Shown here in pieces: positions 1 through 12,257 of a stretch of 64,000 nucleotides of DNA. Positions within the stretch are counted from its first letter, which is position 1, and each line of letters begins with the position of its first letter. Source of the DNA: Liopterus haemorrhoidalis (taxonomy: Eukaryota > Arthropoda > Insecta > Coleoptera > Dytiscidae); NCBI GenBank assembly GCA_963971575.1, contig OZ020611.1, positions 55,771,381-55,835,380 of the forward strand. The letters run 5' to 3'. Made by a program: the position numbers and the translations under genes. The notes beneath the pieces are model-generated. The model searched no databases, had not been told where the DNA came from, and saw nothing but the letters and a program-made list of their open reading frames with translations.

Positions 1-98
1 TCTCAAAATAGAACTGATGAGCAAAAAAAGGTCCTCAGTCCTCAACCCCAAAATAGAAAGTGAGGAGACAAATAATTTTTTTTGATTAATTCGAGATT
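1..98. repeat. Fragment of a dispersed repeat also present near 54985-55078
   Basis: The first bases contain the phrases GATGAGCAAAAAAAGGTCC and CTCAAAATA, which recur in tandem at about 54985-55078 just inside a hAT-like terminus. I read this as a piece of the same non-autonomous element family, cut by the window edge. No coding potential is seen. Confidence 0.4.
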
Positions 99-3000
99 TT
101 AGCTGTCCCGCGCAACCCTGATTGACGATCTCATTTTAGTGTAAAATACTCAGTTTGTTTTTAAACATGTGTATGGGTAACCTTTGTAAGCCAAAACCTA
201 GTCGATATCTCATGTTTCCTAAGAGATATTGAGGAATCCGCGAAATCACATTTCAGCCCTTTCCACCCCCTTAGGGATCGAATTTTGAAAAGTTCCGTAT
301 TAGTGGATGCTTACGTCATGGAGGGAATATATTTCCAGAATTTCATGTCTCTATGTCAAGGGACGTTCTATCGAATAAAAAATACCAATTAACCCCGTTA
401 GAGATGAAATTTTAAAAAACTGTCAAAACGCTTACTAAACATTTTAAATAGAAAGCTATGTAGGTTTCTATTCAATAGAAACCTATGTAAGTTTTCTATA
501 ATTCACCCCGAATATAGATTCATCCCTTTAGGGGTTGATTAGGGCAAAATCCTGAATTTCTTTTGCAAACATTTGTATGGGTAACCTTTGTAAGCAAAAA
601 CCAAGTCGATATCTGATTGGTTCTAGGAGATATTGAGGAATTCCTGAAATCATATTTCACCCCGTTTTTACCCCCTTAGAAGTCGACTTTCGAAAAATCT
701 CTTCTTAGTGGAATATATTTTGCGAACTTCATGTATCTATGTCCAAAAAACGTTCTATCGAATAAAAAATACCCATTTACCTCTTTAAGGGTGAAATTAT
801 AAAAAACTGTCTAAATTATTTTGAGGTATTTTAAAAAGACATCTATGTGCCAAAAAGGCACGTCAACAAACACAGGAAATACGACGGGATGTATAATTCA
901 CCCCGAATGTAGATTCACCCCTTTAGGGGTTGATTAGGATAAAATACTAAAATAAGTTTTTGGCATTTGTATGGGTAATCTTTATAAGCAAAAATCAAAT
1001 CGCTCATAACTTATTGGTCTTAAGAAATATTAAGGAATCCTTGAAATCACATTTCACCCTTTAGGAATGCAATTTTAAAAAATTGTCAAAACCATTTCGA
1101 AATTTTTTAAAAAGAGAACCATCAGCCGAAAATATATCTTATGACTCAACAAATACAGGAATACGACGGGATGTATAGCTAAGTCCGAATGTAGATTCAC
1201 CCTTTTAGGGGTTGATTAGGCAAAATCCTGAAATAGATTTTTTGGCCTTTGTATTGGTTATCTTTATAAGCGAAAACCAAATCGATATTTTCTTGGTCCT
1301 CAGAGATATTAGAGTATCATTGAAATCACATTTCACCCCTTTTAACCCTTTAAGGGGAAATTAAAAGAACTATCAAAAATATTTCGAGATATTTAAAAAA
1401 GAAACCTATGTGCCAAAAAGGTATGTTATAAGTAAACAAACACACAAAATACGACTGCATGTATAATTCACCCCGATTGTAGATTCACCCCTTTAGGGGT
1501 TGATTAGGACAAAATCCTGAAATAGGTTTTTCGGCATTGTATTAGTAAGTAATCTGTGTAAGAAAAATCCAAGTCGATATTTTATTGGTCCTTAGAGATA
1601 TTAAGATATCCTTGAATTCACATTTCATCCCTTTTCACCCTTTAGGGACGTAATTTTTAAAAAACTATCAATATTATTTCAAGTTATTTTAAAAAGACAC
1701 TTTTGTGCCAAAAAGAAATTGTATAACTCAACAAACACAGGAAATACGACGGGATGTATAATTCACCCCGTTTGTAGGTTCACCCCTTTAGGGGTTTATT
1801 AGACAAAATCCTGAAATAAGTTTTTCGGCATTTGTTGAGTAATTATTGTAAGAAAAAACCAAGTCGATATCTTATTGGTCCTAAGAAATATTAAGAAATC
1901 CTTGAATTCACATTTCATCCCTTTTCACCTCTAAGGGCTGCAATTTTAAAACACTATCAATATTATTTCGAGATATTTTAAAAAGACACTTACGTGCCAA
2001 AAAGATATTTTTCAACTCAACAACCTCAGGAAATACGACGGCATGTATAATTCACCCCAATTTTATACTCACCGCTTTAGGGGTTGATTAGGATAAAAAC
2101 CTGAAATAAGTTTTTCGGTATTTGTATGAATTATCTTTGTAAGCAAAAAGCAAGCCGATATCTTATTGGTCCTAAGAAATATTAAGGAATCCTTGAAATC
2201 ACATGTCACCCCTTTTCACCCTTTGAGGCTGAAATTTAAAAAAACTGTCAAAACTATTTCGAAATATTTTAAAAAGACACCTATGTGCCAAAAAGTAATG
2301 TTACATCTCAACAATCACAGGAAATACAACGGGATGTATAATTCACCCCAATTGTATACTCACCCCTTTAGGGGTTGATTAGGATAAAAAAACTGAAATA
2401 AGTTTTTTGGTATTTGTATGAATAATCTTTGTAAGCAAAAAGCAAGTTGATATCTTATTGGTCCTAAGAAATATTAAGAAGTCTTTGAAATCACATGTCA
2501 CCCCTTTTCACCCTTTGGGGCTGAAATTTAAAAAACTGTCAAAACCATTTCGAAATATTTTAAAAAGACGCCTATGTGCCAAAAAGTAATGTTACATCTC
2601 AACAATCACAGGAAATACAACGGGATGTATAATTCACCCCAATTGTAGATTCACCCCTTTAGGGGTTGATAAGGACAAAATGCTGGAATTAGTTTTTTGG
2701 TTTTGTATGGGCATTTTTTGTAAGCAAAAAGCAAGTGGATATCTTATTGGTCCTAAGAGATATTAAAGAATCCTTGAAATCACATATTACCCCTTTCCAC
2801 CCTTTAGGGGTGAAATTTTAAAAAACTGTCAAAACCATTTCGAGATATTATAAAAGACACCTATGTGCCAAAAAGAAACCTTATAACTCAACAAACACAT
2901 GAAATACGACGGGATGTAAAATTCACCCCGATTGTAGATTCACCCCTTTAGGGGTTGATTAGGACAAAATCCTGAAATAAGTTTTTCGGCATATGTATGT

Positions 3001-3219
3001 GTAATCTTTGTAAGCAAAAACTAAGTCGATATCCCATCGGCCCGAAGAGATATTAAAGAATCCGTGAAATCACATTTCACCCCTTTTCGCCCCTTAGGGG
3101 TTGAATTTCGAAAAATCCCTTCTTAGTGGGTGCTTACGTCATGGAGGGAATATACTTTCCAAATTTCAAGTTTCTAGGCCTTTTTTATATATATCAAGGT
3201 TTGCTTTTATATATATAGA
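99..3219 (-). mobile_element. Non-autonomous Helitron, array-bearing (family A)
   Basis: On the minus strand the 5' terminus is TCTATATATATAAAAGC starting at 3219, preceded by a host A, as expected for Helitron insertion between A and T. The body is a tandem array of about 290-bp units also found in the elements at 3913-7392 and 31468-41700. The 3' end is unclear: near 99-115 a diverged sequence ending CAGCTAA fits the loose CTRR rule but is not followed by T, so the element may end outside the window. No ORF of its own is seen. It lies in a LINE ORF1 fragment (3220-3597). The 5' end is secure; the 3' end is a guess. Confidence 0.55.
500..3100. repeat. Tandem array, ~290-bp units with ACCCCTTTAGGGGT motif
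   Basis: The phrase AGGGGTTGATTAGG recurs near 531, 925, 1209, 1497, 1793, 2080, 2371, 2662 and 2952, giving a period of about 290 bp (the first interval is longer). Each unit contains the imperfect palindrome ACCCCTTTAGGGGT (6-bp arms, 2-bp centre) and the segment GGTGTCTTTTTAAAATATCTC on its other strand. Short ORFs in this region repeat the same peptide from unit to unit and are by-products of the array, not genes. Confidence 0.85.
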
Positions 3220-3597
3220 TTTGGAATATTTCGAAACTACACGACTTAGATTTTCAGTTACTCCTCTGAGATCTGCGTTAGGTTTAACATAGGATTCGAT
3301 TATATATTTATCACCCATATTTGTATTTAATAATTCACTAAAATTACGGCCATGACTATCACTTAAAATAAGTATTTTGTTTTTGTTATTTAGTAAGATG
3401 TTTTCTTCAGTTATTTTAGATTGACGTATAATCCGTTCAGCACTATCTTGTATTTGAATGGGCATTACTCGTATCTCGGTAGTTTGAGAACTTGCTTCAT
3501 TACTATTGTTTATATTTTTTGGACACTTAATTATGTTTTGTAGTTCTTCTATTAGTTTATCTTTACTATTATTTGTTACAAAACTGGTTTTTATTAT
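3220..3597 (-). pseudogene. LINE ORF1 fragment with SGNH-esterase motif
   Basis: The minus strand is open from about 3597 and reads into the Helitron 5' end at 3219. The protein contains KILILSDSHGRNFSELL followed about 20 residues later by VKPNADLRGV. These match the block-I serine motif and following region of the SGNH-type esterase domain found in ORF1 of CR1-group non-LTR retrotransposons. It stops where the Helitron begins, so the ORF was interrupted by that insertion. The downstream half is not visible in this window. Identification is by motif only; a host SGNH hydrolase is less likely because of the element-rich setting. Confidence 0.5.
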
Positions 3598-3912
3598 ATG
3601 AACTAAAACTTATAATAATTATTAAAAGTTGACTATTTAACGTTATAATTTTAAAAAAATTTGATTATTTTCAGTTCGAACAATATAGGCTTTTATTTTT
3701 CACTTTTTTCTGTAGAAAACGAATGATGAATAAAAGTGATTATCAAAAAACTGTAAGAGCTGTAAGTGTATGTAGCACATGTAATGTACTGTAAATATTA
3801 CCTTATTGCGAAAATGCAGCGTGTGAATTACGTAAGTAACTTATATAAGGTGCGGCTAATAAACGCGGGATTTTAAAAACTCAGTAGTTCATTAAAATGC
3901 TTTATATAAAAA
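3598..3912. other. AT-rich gap without recognisable content
   Basis: I see no ORF, RNA gene or element end in this stretch between the LINE ORF1 fragment and the next Helitron terminus. Confidence 0.4.
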
Positions 3913-6900
3913 CTAGCTGAGTACCCGTGCTTCGCTACGGTATATTGACGGTTTGTCATCATCGTGCAATTATTATAAGTCATGGTTCTTTATAGATCAC
4001 ATTGCTGACTCTCTCCTCAGGTGTAGATTCTCACCCCGTTAGAGGCTCATTACTGTAAAATTCGTAGTTTGTTTCTAAACATGTGCACGGGTAACTTTTA
4101 TAAGCAAAAACCTAGTCGATATCTCGTCTGTCCTAAGAGATATTGAGGAATCCGTGAAAAAACATTTTACTCCTTTTCACCCCATACGGGTCGAAAAATC
4201 CTTTCTTAGTGGGTTCTTACGTCATATCGAGAAATGCACTCTTCGAAATTTCTTATTTCTAATAAAAAATTCTTTAGGAATGAAATTTAAAAAACTGTCA
4301 GAACACCATCGAAAGATTTTAAAAAGTCATCTATATGCCAGAAAGGAATGTTATAACTCAAGAAGCACAGGAGATATAAAGGGTTCGATGCTTACGTTAT
4401 GGAAGAATTATGTTCCCGGAATTCCATGTATATAATCAAAAATATACCTATTTACCCCTTTATAGATAAAAAAAAAAAAAACGTTTAAAAGACTTTTTAA
4501 AGATTAGAAAAAAAAAATTATATACCGAAAAGGAATGTTATAACTCAACAAACAAATAAGTTACGAAACATTATATAAGTCGCCCTGATTTAATGTAGAT
4601 TCGCCCCGTTAAGTGTTGATTGAAGCAAAATTCTAAATTACATTTTTATACATGCGTACGGGTAACTATAGTAAGTAAAAAGCAAGTCATTATTTCATCA
4701 AGAGATATTAAGAAATCCGTTTTCACCCCCTAGAGGTCGAATTTCGAGAAATCTCTTCTTAGTGGTTCCTTACGTCATGAAAGAAATATAGTCCCTGAAT
4801 TTCAATTGTCTACTAAAAAATACCAATATACCAATGCAATTTAGGGAAATATAAAAAATGCAATTTAGGGGTGAAATATAAAAAAACGGTCAGAATGAAA
4901 TGATCTTGAAACTAATGATATTAAAATGACACCTAAATGCGAAAAAGTACAACATAGTCTGCAGTAGAACAAACACAGAAGCTACAAAGGGTTCTATAAT
5001 TCACCCCGAATCTAGAATCGCCCCTTTAGGGATTGATGATTAGAGCAAAGTCCTGAATTTAATTTTTAAACACATATACGGATAAAATTGTAAGCAAAAT
5101 CCAAATCAATATACCATTGGACCTAAGAGATAATGAAGAATCCGAGGAAAAACATTTTATCACTTTTCATCCCCTAGGGGTTGAATTTCGAAAAATACCG
5201 TCTTAGTGGGTACTTACGACATACAGGGAATATACTTTACGAATTTCATGTATCTTGTCCAGAGGACGTTCTATCGAGTAAAAAGTACCCATTTACCCCT
5301 TTAGGGGTGAAATTTTTAAAAACTGTCATAACCATTTCGATATATTTTAAAAAGACACCGATATGCCAAAAAGGAATGTTATAACTTAATAAAAACAGGA
5401 AATACCCCGATTGTAAACCCTATAGGGGTTGATTCAGACAAAATCCTGAAATAAGTTTTTCGGCATTTGTATGGGTAATCTTTGTAAGCAAAATCCAAGA
5501 CGTTATCTTATTGGTCCTAAGAGGTATTGAGGAATCCTTGAAATCACATTTCACCCCTTTTCACTTCTTAGGGGTGGAATTTCGAAAAATTTCGTCTTAA
5601 TGGGTGCTTACGTCATGGAGGGAATATACTTCACGAATTTTATTTATCTATGCCCAAGGGATGTTAAATCGAATACAAAATTCCCATGTACCCCTTAAGG
5701 GTGAAATTTTAAAAACTGTCAATACCATTTTGAGATATTTTGAAGACACCTATATGCCAAAAGGAATTTTATAACTCAACAAACACAGGGAATATGATGG
5801 GTTGTATAATTAACCCTGTTCGGAAATTCACCATTTTAGGTGCTGATTAGAGCAAAATCCTGAAACAAGTTTTTCAACATTTATATGGGTAATCTTTGTA
5901 AGTAAAACCCAAGACGATATCTTATTGGTCCGTAGAGATATTTAGGAATCCTTGAAATTACATTTCACCCCTTAGTGGTTGAATTTCGAAAAATTCCGTC
6001 TTAGTGTATGCTTACCTCTTGGAGGGAATATACTTTGCGAATATCATGTATCTATGTCTAAGGGATGTTCTATCAAATAAAAAATATTCTTTTACCCCTT
6101 TAGGGGTAAAATTTTGAAAAACTGTCAAAACCATTTCGAGATATTTTAAAAATACATCCATATGCCAAATAGGAATTTAACAACTCAACAAACACAGGAA
6201 ATACGTCGGGTTCTATAATTCTCCCTGATTGTAAATTCACCCTTTCAGGGGATGAATAGGACAATATCCTGAAATAAGTTGTTCAACATTTATATGGATA
6301 ATATTTATAAGCAAAAATAAAGGCGATATATTATTTATTGGATCTGTGAGATATTGAGGAATCCGTGAAAACACATTTTACCCCATTTCACCCCTTAGGG
6401 GTTGAATTTCCAAAAATCATTTCTTAGGGGGTTGTTAAGTCATAAAAGGGATATATTCCCCGAATTTTATGTTTCTCTGTCTAGACGACATTCTATCGAA
6501 TATAAAATACCAAGTTACCCCTTTAGTGGTGAAATTTAAAAAAACGGCAAAACACTTTTTAAATATTTTAAAACGACACCTATATACCTAAAAGAAATGT
6601 TATAACACAACAAACACACAAGATGCGAAGGTTTATATAATTCACCCTGATTGTAGATTCACCCCTTTAGGGGATGATTAGGACAAAATCTTAAAATAGG
6701 TTTTTTAACATTTATAAGGATAATCTTTATAAGCAAAAACCAAGGCGATATATTATTGACCCAAAAGAAATTGAGGAATCCGTGTAAACACATTTCACCC
6801 CCTGTCACCACTGAGAGGTCGAATTTCGAAAAATCATTTCTTAGGGGGTTCTTAAGTCATAAAAGGGATATACTCCCCGAATTTTATGTTTCTTTGTCTA

Positions 6901-7392
6901 GACGAAATTCTATCGAATAGAAAATACCAATTTACCCCTTTAGGGGTGAAAATTAAAAAAACGGTCAAAACACTTTCTAAATATTTTAAAAAGACACCTA
7001 TATGCCAAAAAGGAATTTTATAACACAATAAACACAGAAGATGCGAAGGGTTCTATAATTCACCCTGATTGTAGATTCACCCCTTTAGGGGTCGATTAGA
7101 ACAAAATCCTGAAATAAGTTTTTTAATATTTACATGAGTAATCATTGTGAGCAAAAACCAAGTCGATATCTTATTGGACCTAAGAGATATTAAGAAAACC
7201 GTGGAGCCACATTTTACCCCTTTTAACCCTCTTTTCACCCACTTAGAGGATGAGTTTCAAAAAATCCGTTCTTAGTGGGTGCTTACGTCATGGAGGGAAT
7301 ATACTCGCCGAATTTCATGATTGTAGGTTCAGTGGTTTGGGCTGGGCGTTGATTATGAGTAGGTAGCTTAGTTACGATTTTATATATATAGA
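3913..7392 (-). mobile_element. Complete non-autonomous Helitron, 3.48 kb (family A)
   Basis: Both termini are visible on the minus strand. The 5' end is TCTATATATATAAAATCG at 7392, preceded by A. The 3' end is the hairpin CCGTAGCGAAGCACGG followed by GGTACTCAG and CTAG at 3913, followed by T. The hairpin pairs CCGT with ACGG and GC with GC around a GAA loop, with one unpaired A. A TC start, a hairpin about 10 nt before CTAG, and insertion between A and T with no target duplication are the defining Helitron features. The interior is about eight diverged tandem units. No Rep/helicase is encoded, so movement would depend on an element such as that at 31468-41700, whose ends it shares. Confidence 0.75.
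4020..7330. repeat. Tandem array, ~400-bp units
   Basis: Related segments beginning near 4035, 4616, 5030, 5430, 5845, 6250, 6670 and 7085 repeat with a longer period (about 400 bp) than the array at 500-3100. The extra length comes from an inserted block containing GTGCTTACGTCATGGAGG, so two unit types (short and long) exist in this family. Confidence 0.75.
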
Positions 7393-7475
7393 TGACAATA
7401 TATCAACTTGAAGGTAACGCATTTCATTTTTTAAAGACTACATGTCACCTTCGTCTCTTCACAAACATTCCTCTA

Positions 7476-7676
7476 TTAGTGAGCGCGTATTATGTCGGCT
7501 GTCACATTTGCGATAATCCAGGTACGTACAGTTCTTGCTGCACCCGCAGGCTTATTATTTAGTGCAGAACTAGTTTCCTCAAAGTTCTTAATGCATATCA
7601 TATCGACATTTCTGAACGGTACTGCATTATTTCGAAGTATGCTGAACCGGCGGTGAAATAACCGTTGATAGGTCAC
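7476..7676 (-). pseudogene. Helix-turn-helix (DUF4817-like) transposon protein fragment
   Basis: The 66-codon minus-strand ORF contains YQRLFHRRF near its start and KNFEETSSALNNKPAGAART near its middle. These resemble the N-terminal helix-turn-helix domain (DUF4817) common in insect transposon-derived proteins, where the pattern is F..RF......P....I..WV.NFEETG....K...GR.RTVRT. The expected W and G are replaced and the reading soon ends, so this is a decayed fragment. The parent element cannot be assigned from this piece. Confidence 0.45.
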
Positions 7677-8751
7677 GATATAACCATTACTTTAATGTGC
7701 CTTAATAGCGAAGACACGTTGCACACACATCCACTGATCCATGATTACTAGCTATATTCTTGACAAAATTGCGCCGGTGAGCCAATTCTCCTACCCCAGC
7801 AGTGCCCGGGAAATTCGATTTGGAAATTTTCCCAATTCTCTGCCTCACACTGTATTTGTTTAGATGCTATTAAATAGATTTTGAATCAAACAACTGTATG
7901 TCATAATACCTAGGTGTATCAATCTGGATTTATGCGATTACCTTATGCATGTTTGTAACTGTATATCTAAATTCTAAAGCAAGAGTTCAAAAAATAGTAC
8001 CGAATATTTCTGACTGTAGTGCTTTCGAATGTCAAACATATTTTTAAGACGGTAGCATCAAAGATTAATACCAAAATGTATACAAAATAGCGATGTTATA
8101 TTAAAAATATGGTCAGATGTGCATGTTATAAGATAGTACAGAATCGGACCTTGAATTTAAACACCACTAGTAGACTTATAATGGTTTAGAATAGGGATAT
8201 TAGATCCCTATATTAGTGGCCAACCTTCGAAGCTGAACTTGAAGAACACGCTACTTATTGAAGTACGTACACATAATATTAATTTAAAACAAAACTTTAC
8301 GATATGAATATAACACTTGAAAATTGTTAATATAAGCCTTACACCTGTATGTCGCAAGCAAAGATTAATTGTGACATGAAAACAACTTCCTTGAAAAACT
8401 GGGTTGACAAGATAAAAGGTTCGAGAAACACTGATCAATTTCATTTCGAAACGATCAGCAAACTATTCTGTCTGATTCTGAACTTATACGAGCAATAACT
8501 AACTGGACCAGTGTGCTAGAGCATCAAATCAATATAGGCCTAGACATCATACGTTACGGCTAAATATATTTATTAAACTTGCAAACTCAGCAAGCGCCAG
8601 CAATATTTTTAAAGGAAATCTCTATAAATCTAAATGTATCTTTCATTTTTTCGTTCTATATCCAACAGACAAATAAAAATTATATTATATATTTTTCAAT
8701 GCTTTCGATCTGTAATTCTCTTAACATCCTGATACAAATTTTACTTATCAT
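7677..8751. other. No recognisable gene
   Basis: AT-rich sequence. The 78-codon minus-strand ORF at 8208-8444 has no motif I recognise and is within the length expected by chance. Confidence 0.4.
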
Positions 8752-8880
8752 CATCTCTGACAGCTGTCTTGATCCACTGCTGGACATAAACTTTCCTTTT
8801 CGATATCCAGTTTTTTTTTTAGTCTGTGCCAGCAGCAATCAATTGCAAATATTTTTAGGTCATCGCTCCATCTGATAGGA
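8752..8880 (-). pseudogene. LINE reverse-transcriptase protein C-terminal relic
   Basis: On the minus strand one frame reads PIRWSDDLKIFAIDCCW and a second frame, shifted downstream, reads YVQQWIKT. The pairing of R(W)xDD and YVQQW is the conserved tail of a widespread family of LINE proteins (usual form PTRWTDDL...GEAYVQQW). The nucleotide signature CCACTGCTGGACATA on the plus strand is its hallmark. A frameshift lies between the two blocks (run of A on the minus strand), so it is dead. Only about 130 bp survives. Confidence 0.65.
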
Positions 8881-9338
8881 GATATCTCTATTTATTGTGA
8901 TGTCATGTGTTCCATCGTTTTCAGACATATAAAGAGATTTTGAACATCAGACATTACAGACTTTAAATGTCAGACGTTAAAAGACAGTGACAATTTTTAT
9001 ATGTTTTTAATAATAACATGACATAGAATTTCAAAGGTGCAAACTATTGAAATCAAAATTTCGTCTTAGCTTGTTTTTACAAAAGTGAACAGCATATACT
9101 TATTCTTACGCTACGGCTTATTCTCAGACACTACCAAAGATATATTCTAATCGGATAATAAAAACGCCCAAAATCGCAAAAATTATTTTTCAGATCGCAA
9201 AACAGGTCGCAGGCGCCACAGACAAAAAATAGGTCGCAAAATACAAAATCAGATAGCCCAGTTTGCGATTAATTGCCCAATTTGGCAACCCTTGGCAAAC
9301 CTGTGAAGCACAATATCGAAAGATAAGAATCCGAAGGC

Positions 9339-9405
9339 GATGGGGGGTCTCGAGCCCTTGTCCCTTTTCTCCGTAGACATCCGTCTTACCATGGAGCCAC
9401 GCTGA
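9339..9405 (-). repeat. tRNA-like SINE head or tRNA pseudogene
   Basis: The minus strand carries an A-box-like TGGCTCCATGG (plus 9389-9399) and, 33 nt on, a B-box-like GGCTCGAGACC (plus 9346-9356). Spacing is right for an internal Pol III promoter. The acceptor and anticodon stems do not close convincingly, so I call a tRNA-derived SINE head or pseudogene, not a functional tRNA. Confidence 0.45.
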
Positions 9406-9839
9406 GTTTTGAAAACGCTGCTCAGCCTAGATTAATTCAACTTTGTATTTCTAATATTTGATTTCGCGATTAAACTTTTTGGTGCACTAGATATTTTTTA
9501 ATCATTGTTTAGATAGGTGCCCACATATTTTAAGGGTCTCGTTTTTTACGAAGTTTGTCATTAATTTTGTCTACGACTATAATAATTAAAGGCTATAGTA
9601 ATAATAATACAACATGATTAAAACAATCGTCTAGATTAGGTTGGCAATATCACTTTGCAACATCACACAAACAAAAATATATTTGTAAAAGATATATTTG
9701 TATTTGTATTATAATTATTGAAAAATACCCACTGTGATCACAAGCAACGATAGTAATGCTCAAAAACGATATACATCACAAAATCGCCAATTTAAAATTT
9801 ATAAAAATAAAATTTGACTTACCAGACGACGTTTCTTCG

Positions 9840-10145
9840 ATCATAATCATCATCATACCTGGCGCGACAGTCCGAGGTGAGCCTAGGCCTCCTGCTTCTA
9901 GGTTTCATGCCCATATTTTCAATCTGTGTACATTTAGGAGTAATATAGTCAATATTAAGTCTATTTTTTAAAAGTGCACAGAAAGGCACCTACAGTTTAT
10001 AGCCGGTTGCGAAGAGCTAAACAGGAACTGTATTTTGTTTAAATATATTTATACAAATTGTTTGACATATGCAGGTTTGAACGTTCATGCCCTTCCTTAG
10101 CAATCAAACAGCAGGTATAAACGATTTAACGCTTGTGGCCACAGG
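9840..10145 (-). mobile_element. SINE-like dispersed repeat, copy 1
   Basis: About 300 bp here match 51480-51790 in the same orientation, with shared blocks such as GCCTAGGCCTCCTG and GCAGGTATAAACGATTTAACG. On the minus strand the head contains a B-box-like GTTCAAACC near 10071-10095 and the opposite end has an ATGATGATGATTATG tail. A Pol III-like head and a simple repeat tail suggest a SINE. The A box is not clear in either copy. Confidence 0.5.
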
Positions 10146-10476
10146 CTTACTTTCGAACATAGTATTTGCATTATATAACAGCTCTACAACCTCTTCCGAT
10201 TTCTAATTCCCATTGTTGTCTATCCTGACTTTTCGCTCAGTCCTATTTGTTCATTTCTTTTCAGATTCATTCTTTTCTACTAGGGTTTCCTCTTTTTTTC
10301 TTCCTTTTGATGCCAATTTTAAAACCTATTTCGGTATCCTTTCATCTACTATTTTACCGACCGTCAACATATATAAGGGAGGTATTGTGATCATACCGAT
10401 TTTGACATTTCGAGATTTCGATGGATCTCCACGAATTGAGGTCCCCACATAACGTTTTGACTATTTTTAGCATGAT

Positions 10477-10880
10477 GTCCGTCTGTCCGTCTGTCCGTCT
10501 GTCCGTCTGTCCGTCTGTCCGTCTGTCCGTCTGTCCGTCTGTCCGTCTGTCCGTCTGTCCGTCTGTCCGTCTGTCCGTCTGTCCGTCTGTCCGTCTGTCC
10601 GTCTGTCCGTCTGTCCGTCTGTCCGTCTGTCCGTCTGTCCGTCTGTCCGTCTGTCCGTCTGTCCGTCTGTCCGTCTGTCCGTCTGTCCGTCTGTCCGTCT
10701 GTCCGTCTGTCCGTCTGTCCGTCTGTCCGTCTGTCCGTCTGTCCGTCTGTCCGTCTGTCCGTCTGTCCGTCTGTCCGTCTGTCCGTCTGTCCGTCTGTCC
10801 GTCTGTCCGTCCGTCCGTCCGTCCGTCCGTCCGTCCGTCCATCCGTCCGTCCGTCTATCCGTCCGTCCGTCCGTCTGTCT
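10477..10880. repeat. (GTCTGTCC)n microsatellite, ~41 copies, then (GTCC)n
   Basis: An essentially perfect octamer runs from 10477 to about 10808, followed by a tetramer GTCC run with a few CATCC and CTATCC variants. Because 8 is not a multiple of 3, three frames on each strand stay open and give apparent proteins rich in TDRRTDGQ or SVCPSVRL; none is a gene. The opposite arm has a shorter, more diverged version at 16341-16437. Confidence 0.95.
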
Positions 10881-11177
10881 GTGTACACGTGCAGAGCAAA
10901 TTCGGCTAAAAGGATTATTATGAAACTGCATATTTAAGCTTTTAACATCAATGACACGAGTTGATCAACTTTTGGTAAAAATCGGTTGACTAAAAATGGG
11001 AGTTTACTCGTGTCGATTTTAAGATTTTTGCGAATATTTAGCTATAGAAAAATATTTCGAAAAAATTTACTGAACAAAAGTTGCTATAAATGCAATAACT
11101 AATAACTTTTATTTGAGATGTTTTTTGATAAAACGAAAAATATCGTAAAATTTTTGTAAAATTTTAATTTCAATTAA

Positions 11178-11649
11178 TGGTTGGTTTATATACGCAACAA
11201 GAATAAGGAATAGGAAAAAGAATAGTACACAAGAATAAAAAATATTAAACCGTTTATATAGGACATAACATTTCGTCGCTGCGCCTGCGTACTTGCGTTG
11301 GCCTGTGTTTAACATTTGTCACTTGACAGGTTCTGAATCATATAACCTTTAAAAAAAATTCGTTTATTACCGTTAAAAGCATTTTATTGTTGTTAACAAC
11401 CCTCTGATAACAACTGAAAAACATCTGTTGAACAAACTTTATTACGGTAGACATTTTGATTGCTGTGCGCAGACTTATCGTGTTTTATTCTTGAAATAAG
11501 AATAAAATGTTGAATGTTACGAACTATTCTTATGTTTAAGTTAAATTTCATTCCTACATAAACCGATATACGGCGCAGCCATGTTTTAACATCTTGTGTA
11601 CTATTCTTATTTCCTATTCCTTATTCTTGTTCCGTATATAAACCAAGCA
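11178..11649. mobile_element. MITE, 472 bp, TAA target duplication (Harbinger-like)
   Basis: Inverted termini of about 57 bp begin TGGTTGGTTTATATACG on the left and TGCTTGGTTTATATACG on the right, and continue with few mismatches through ACAAGAATAAGGAATAGG. The element is flanked by TAA at 11175-11177 and 11650-11652. A 3-bp TAA/TTA duplication is typical of PIF/Harbinger. It interrupts the left arm of the large inverted structure: the related uninterrupted copy near 61060-61200 runs straight across this point. No coding sequence. Confidence 0.8.
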
Positions 11650-12146
11650 TAAGTCTCAATGTTTTCATACATATATGTAACGCTTCCATGGTCATGATAA
11701 ATAATATCTCTGTTAGAAAATATTAGGCCAAGTTATTTCTACTCTGCTGCTAGAATGTATTTTATACAAGCACTTTATGATGGCGGTCGGTCCTGTGGTG
11801 GCCACAGCTGATTTTTATATATGATCTTACAATCTAAGCTGATTTGGCTAAACGGTTAAATGATACACTTAGTACAGTTTCAGAAATTGGTTTATTAAAC
11901 ATGCTGACTGCAGTTTCGGAATGTAATACCATTATCAAAGCTACAATGCTTATACAATATCTTATATGCTATATATGTATACAAGACAAGAAATAAGGTG
12001 GTGGTAACAGGTACAAAAATTAAATAACAAATAACTAGAAACAATTATAATTTAATCTCTAATCCTATTAATGTAGTTGTAAATGCACCAACAAAAAAAG
12101 TAAGTTCTGTTATTTCATTCAAGGAGTTTGCCGTTTTCTTAAGGTG

Positions 12147-12257
12147 TGTTCGTTTGTGTTGCCCAACCTACACTGAACTACTCCACAGCTATGCTATCTT
12201 ACAGTGTGACGTCAGCTGCTCTTGTACTGGACAAGTCTGGTGCAACACAAACGAACA
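12147..12257. mobile_element. Foldback MITE, 111 bp
   Basis: TGTTCGTTTGTGTTGC (12147-12162) is repeated exactly in inverse orientation at 12242-12257. Inside, TACACTG and CAGTGTGA form a second inverted pair, so the whole unit can fold. I see no target duplication, so the family is unassigned. The plus-strand ORF across it has no recognisable motif. Confidence 0.55.

Noticed and set aside
500..7330. Regularly spaced repeats as a CRISPR-like array
   Set aside because: Units are ~290-400 bp, diverged throughout and without unique spacers; they are satellite-type arrays in Helitrons of a eukaryotic genome.
10354..10931. Four ORFs of 154-165 codons on both strands
   Set aside because: They are translations of the octamer microsatellite in different frames; no composition or start context supports a gene.
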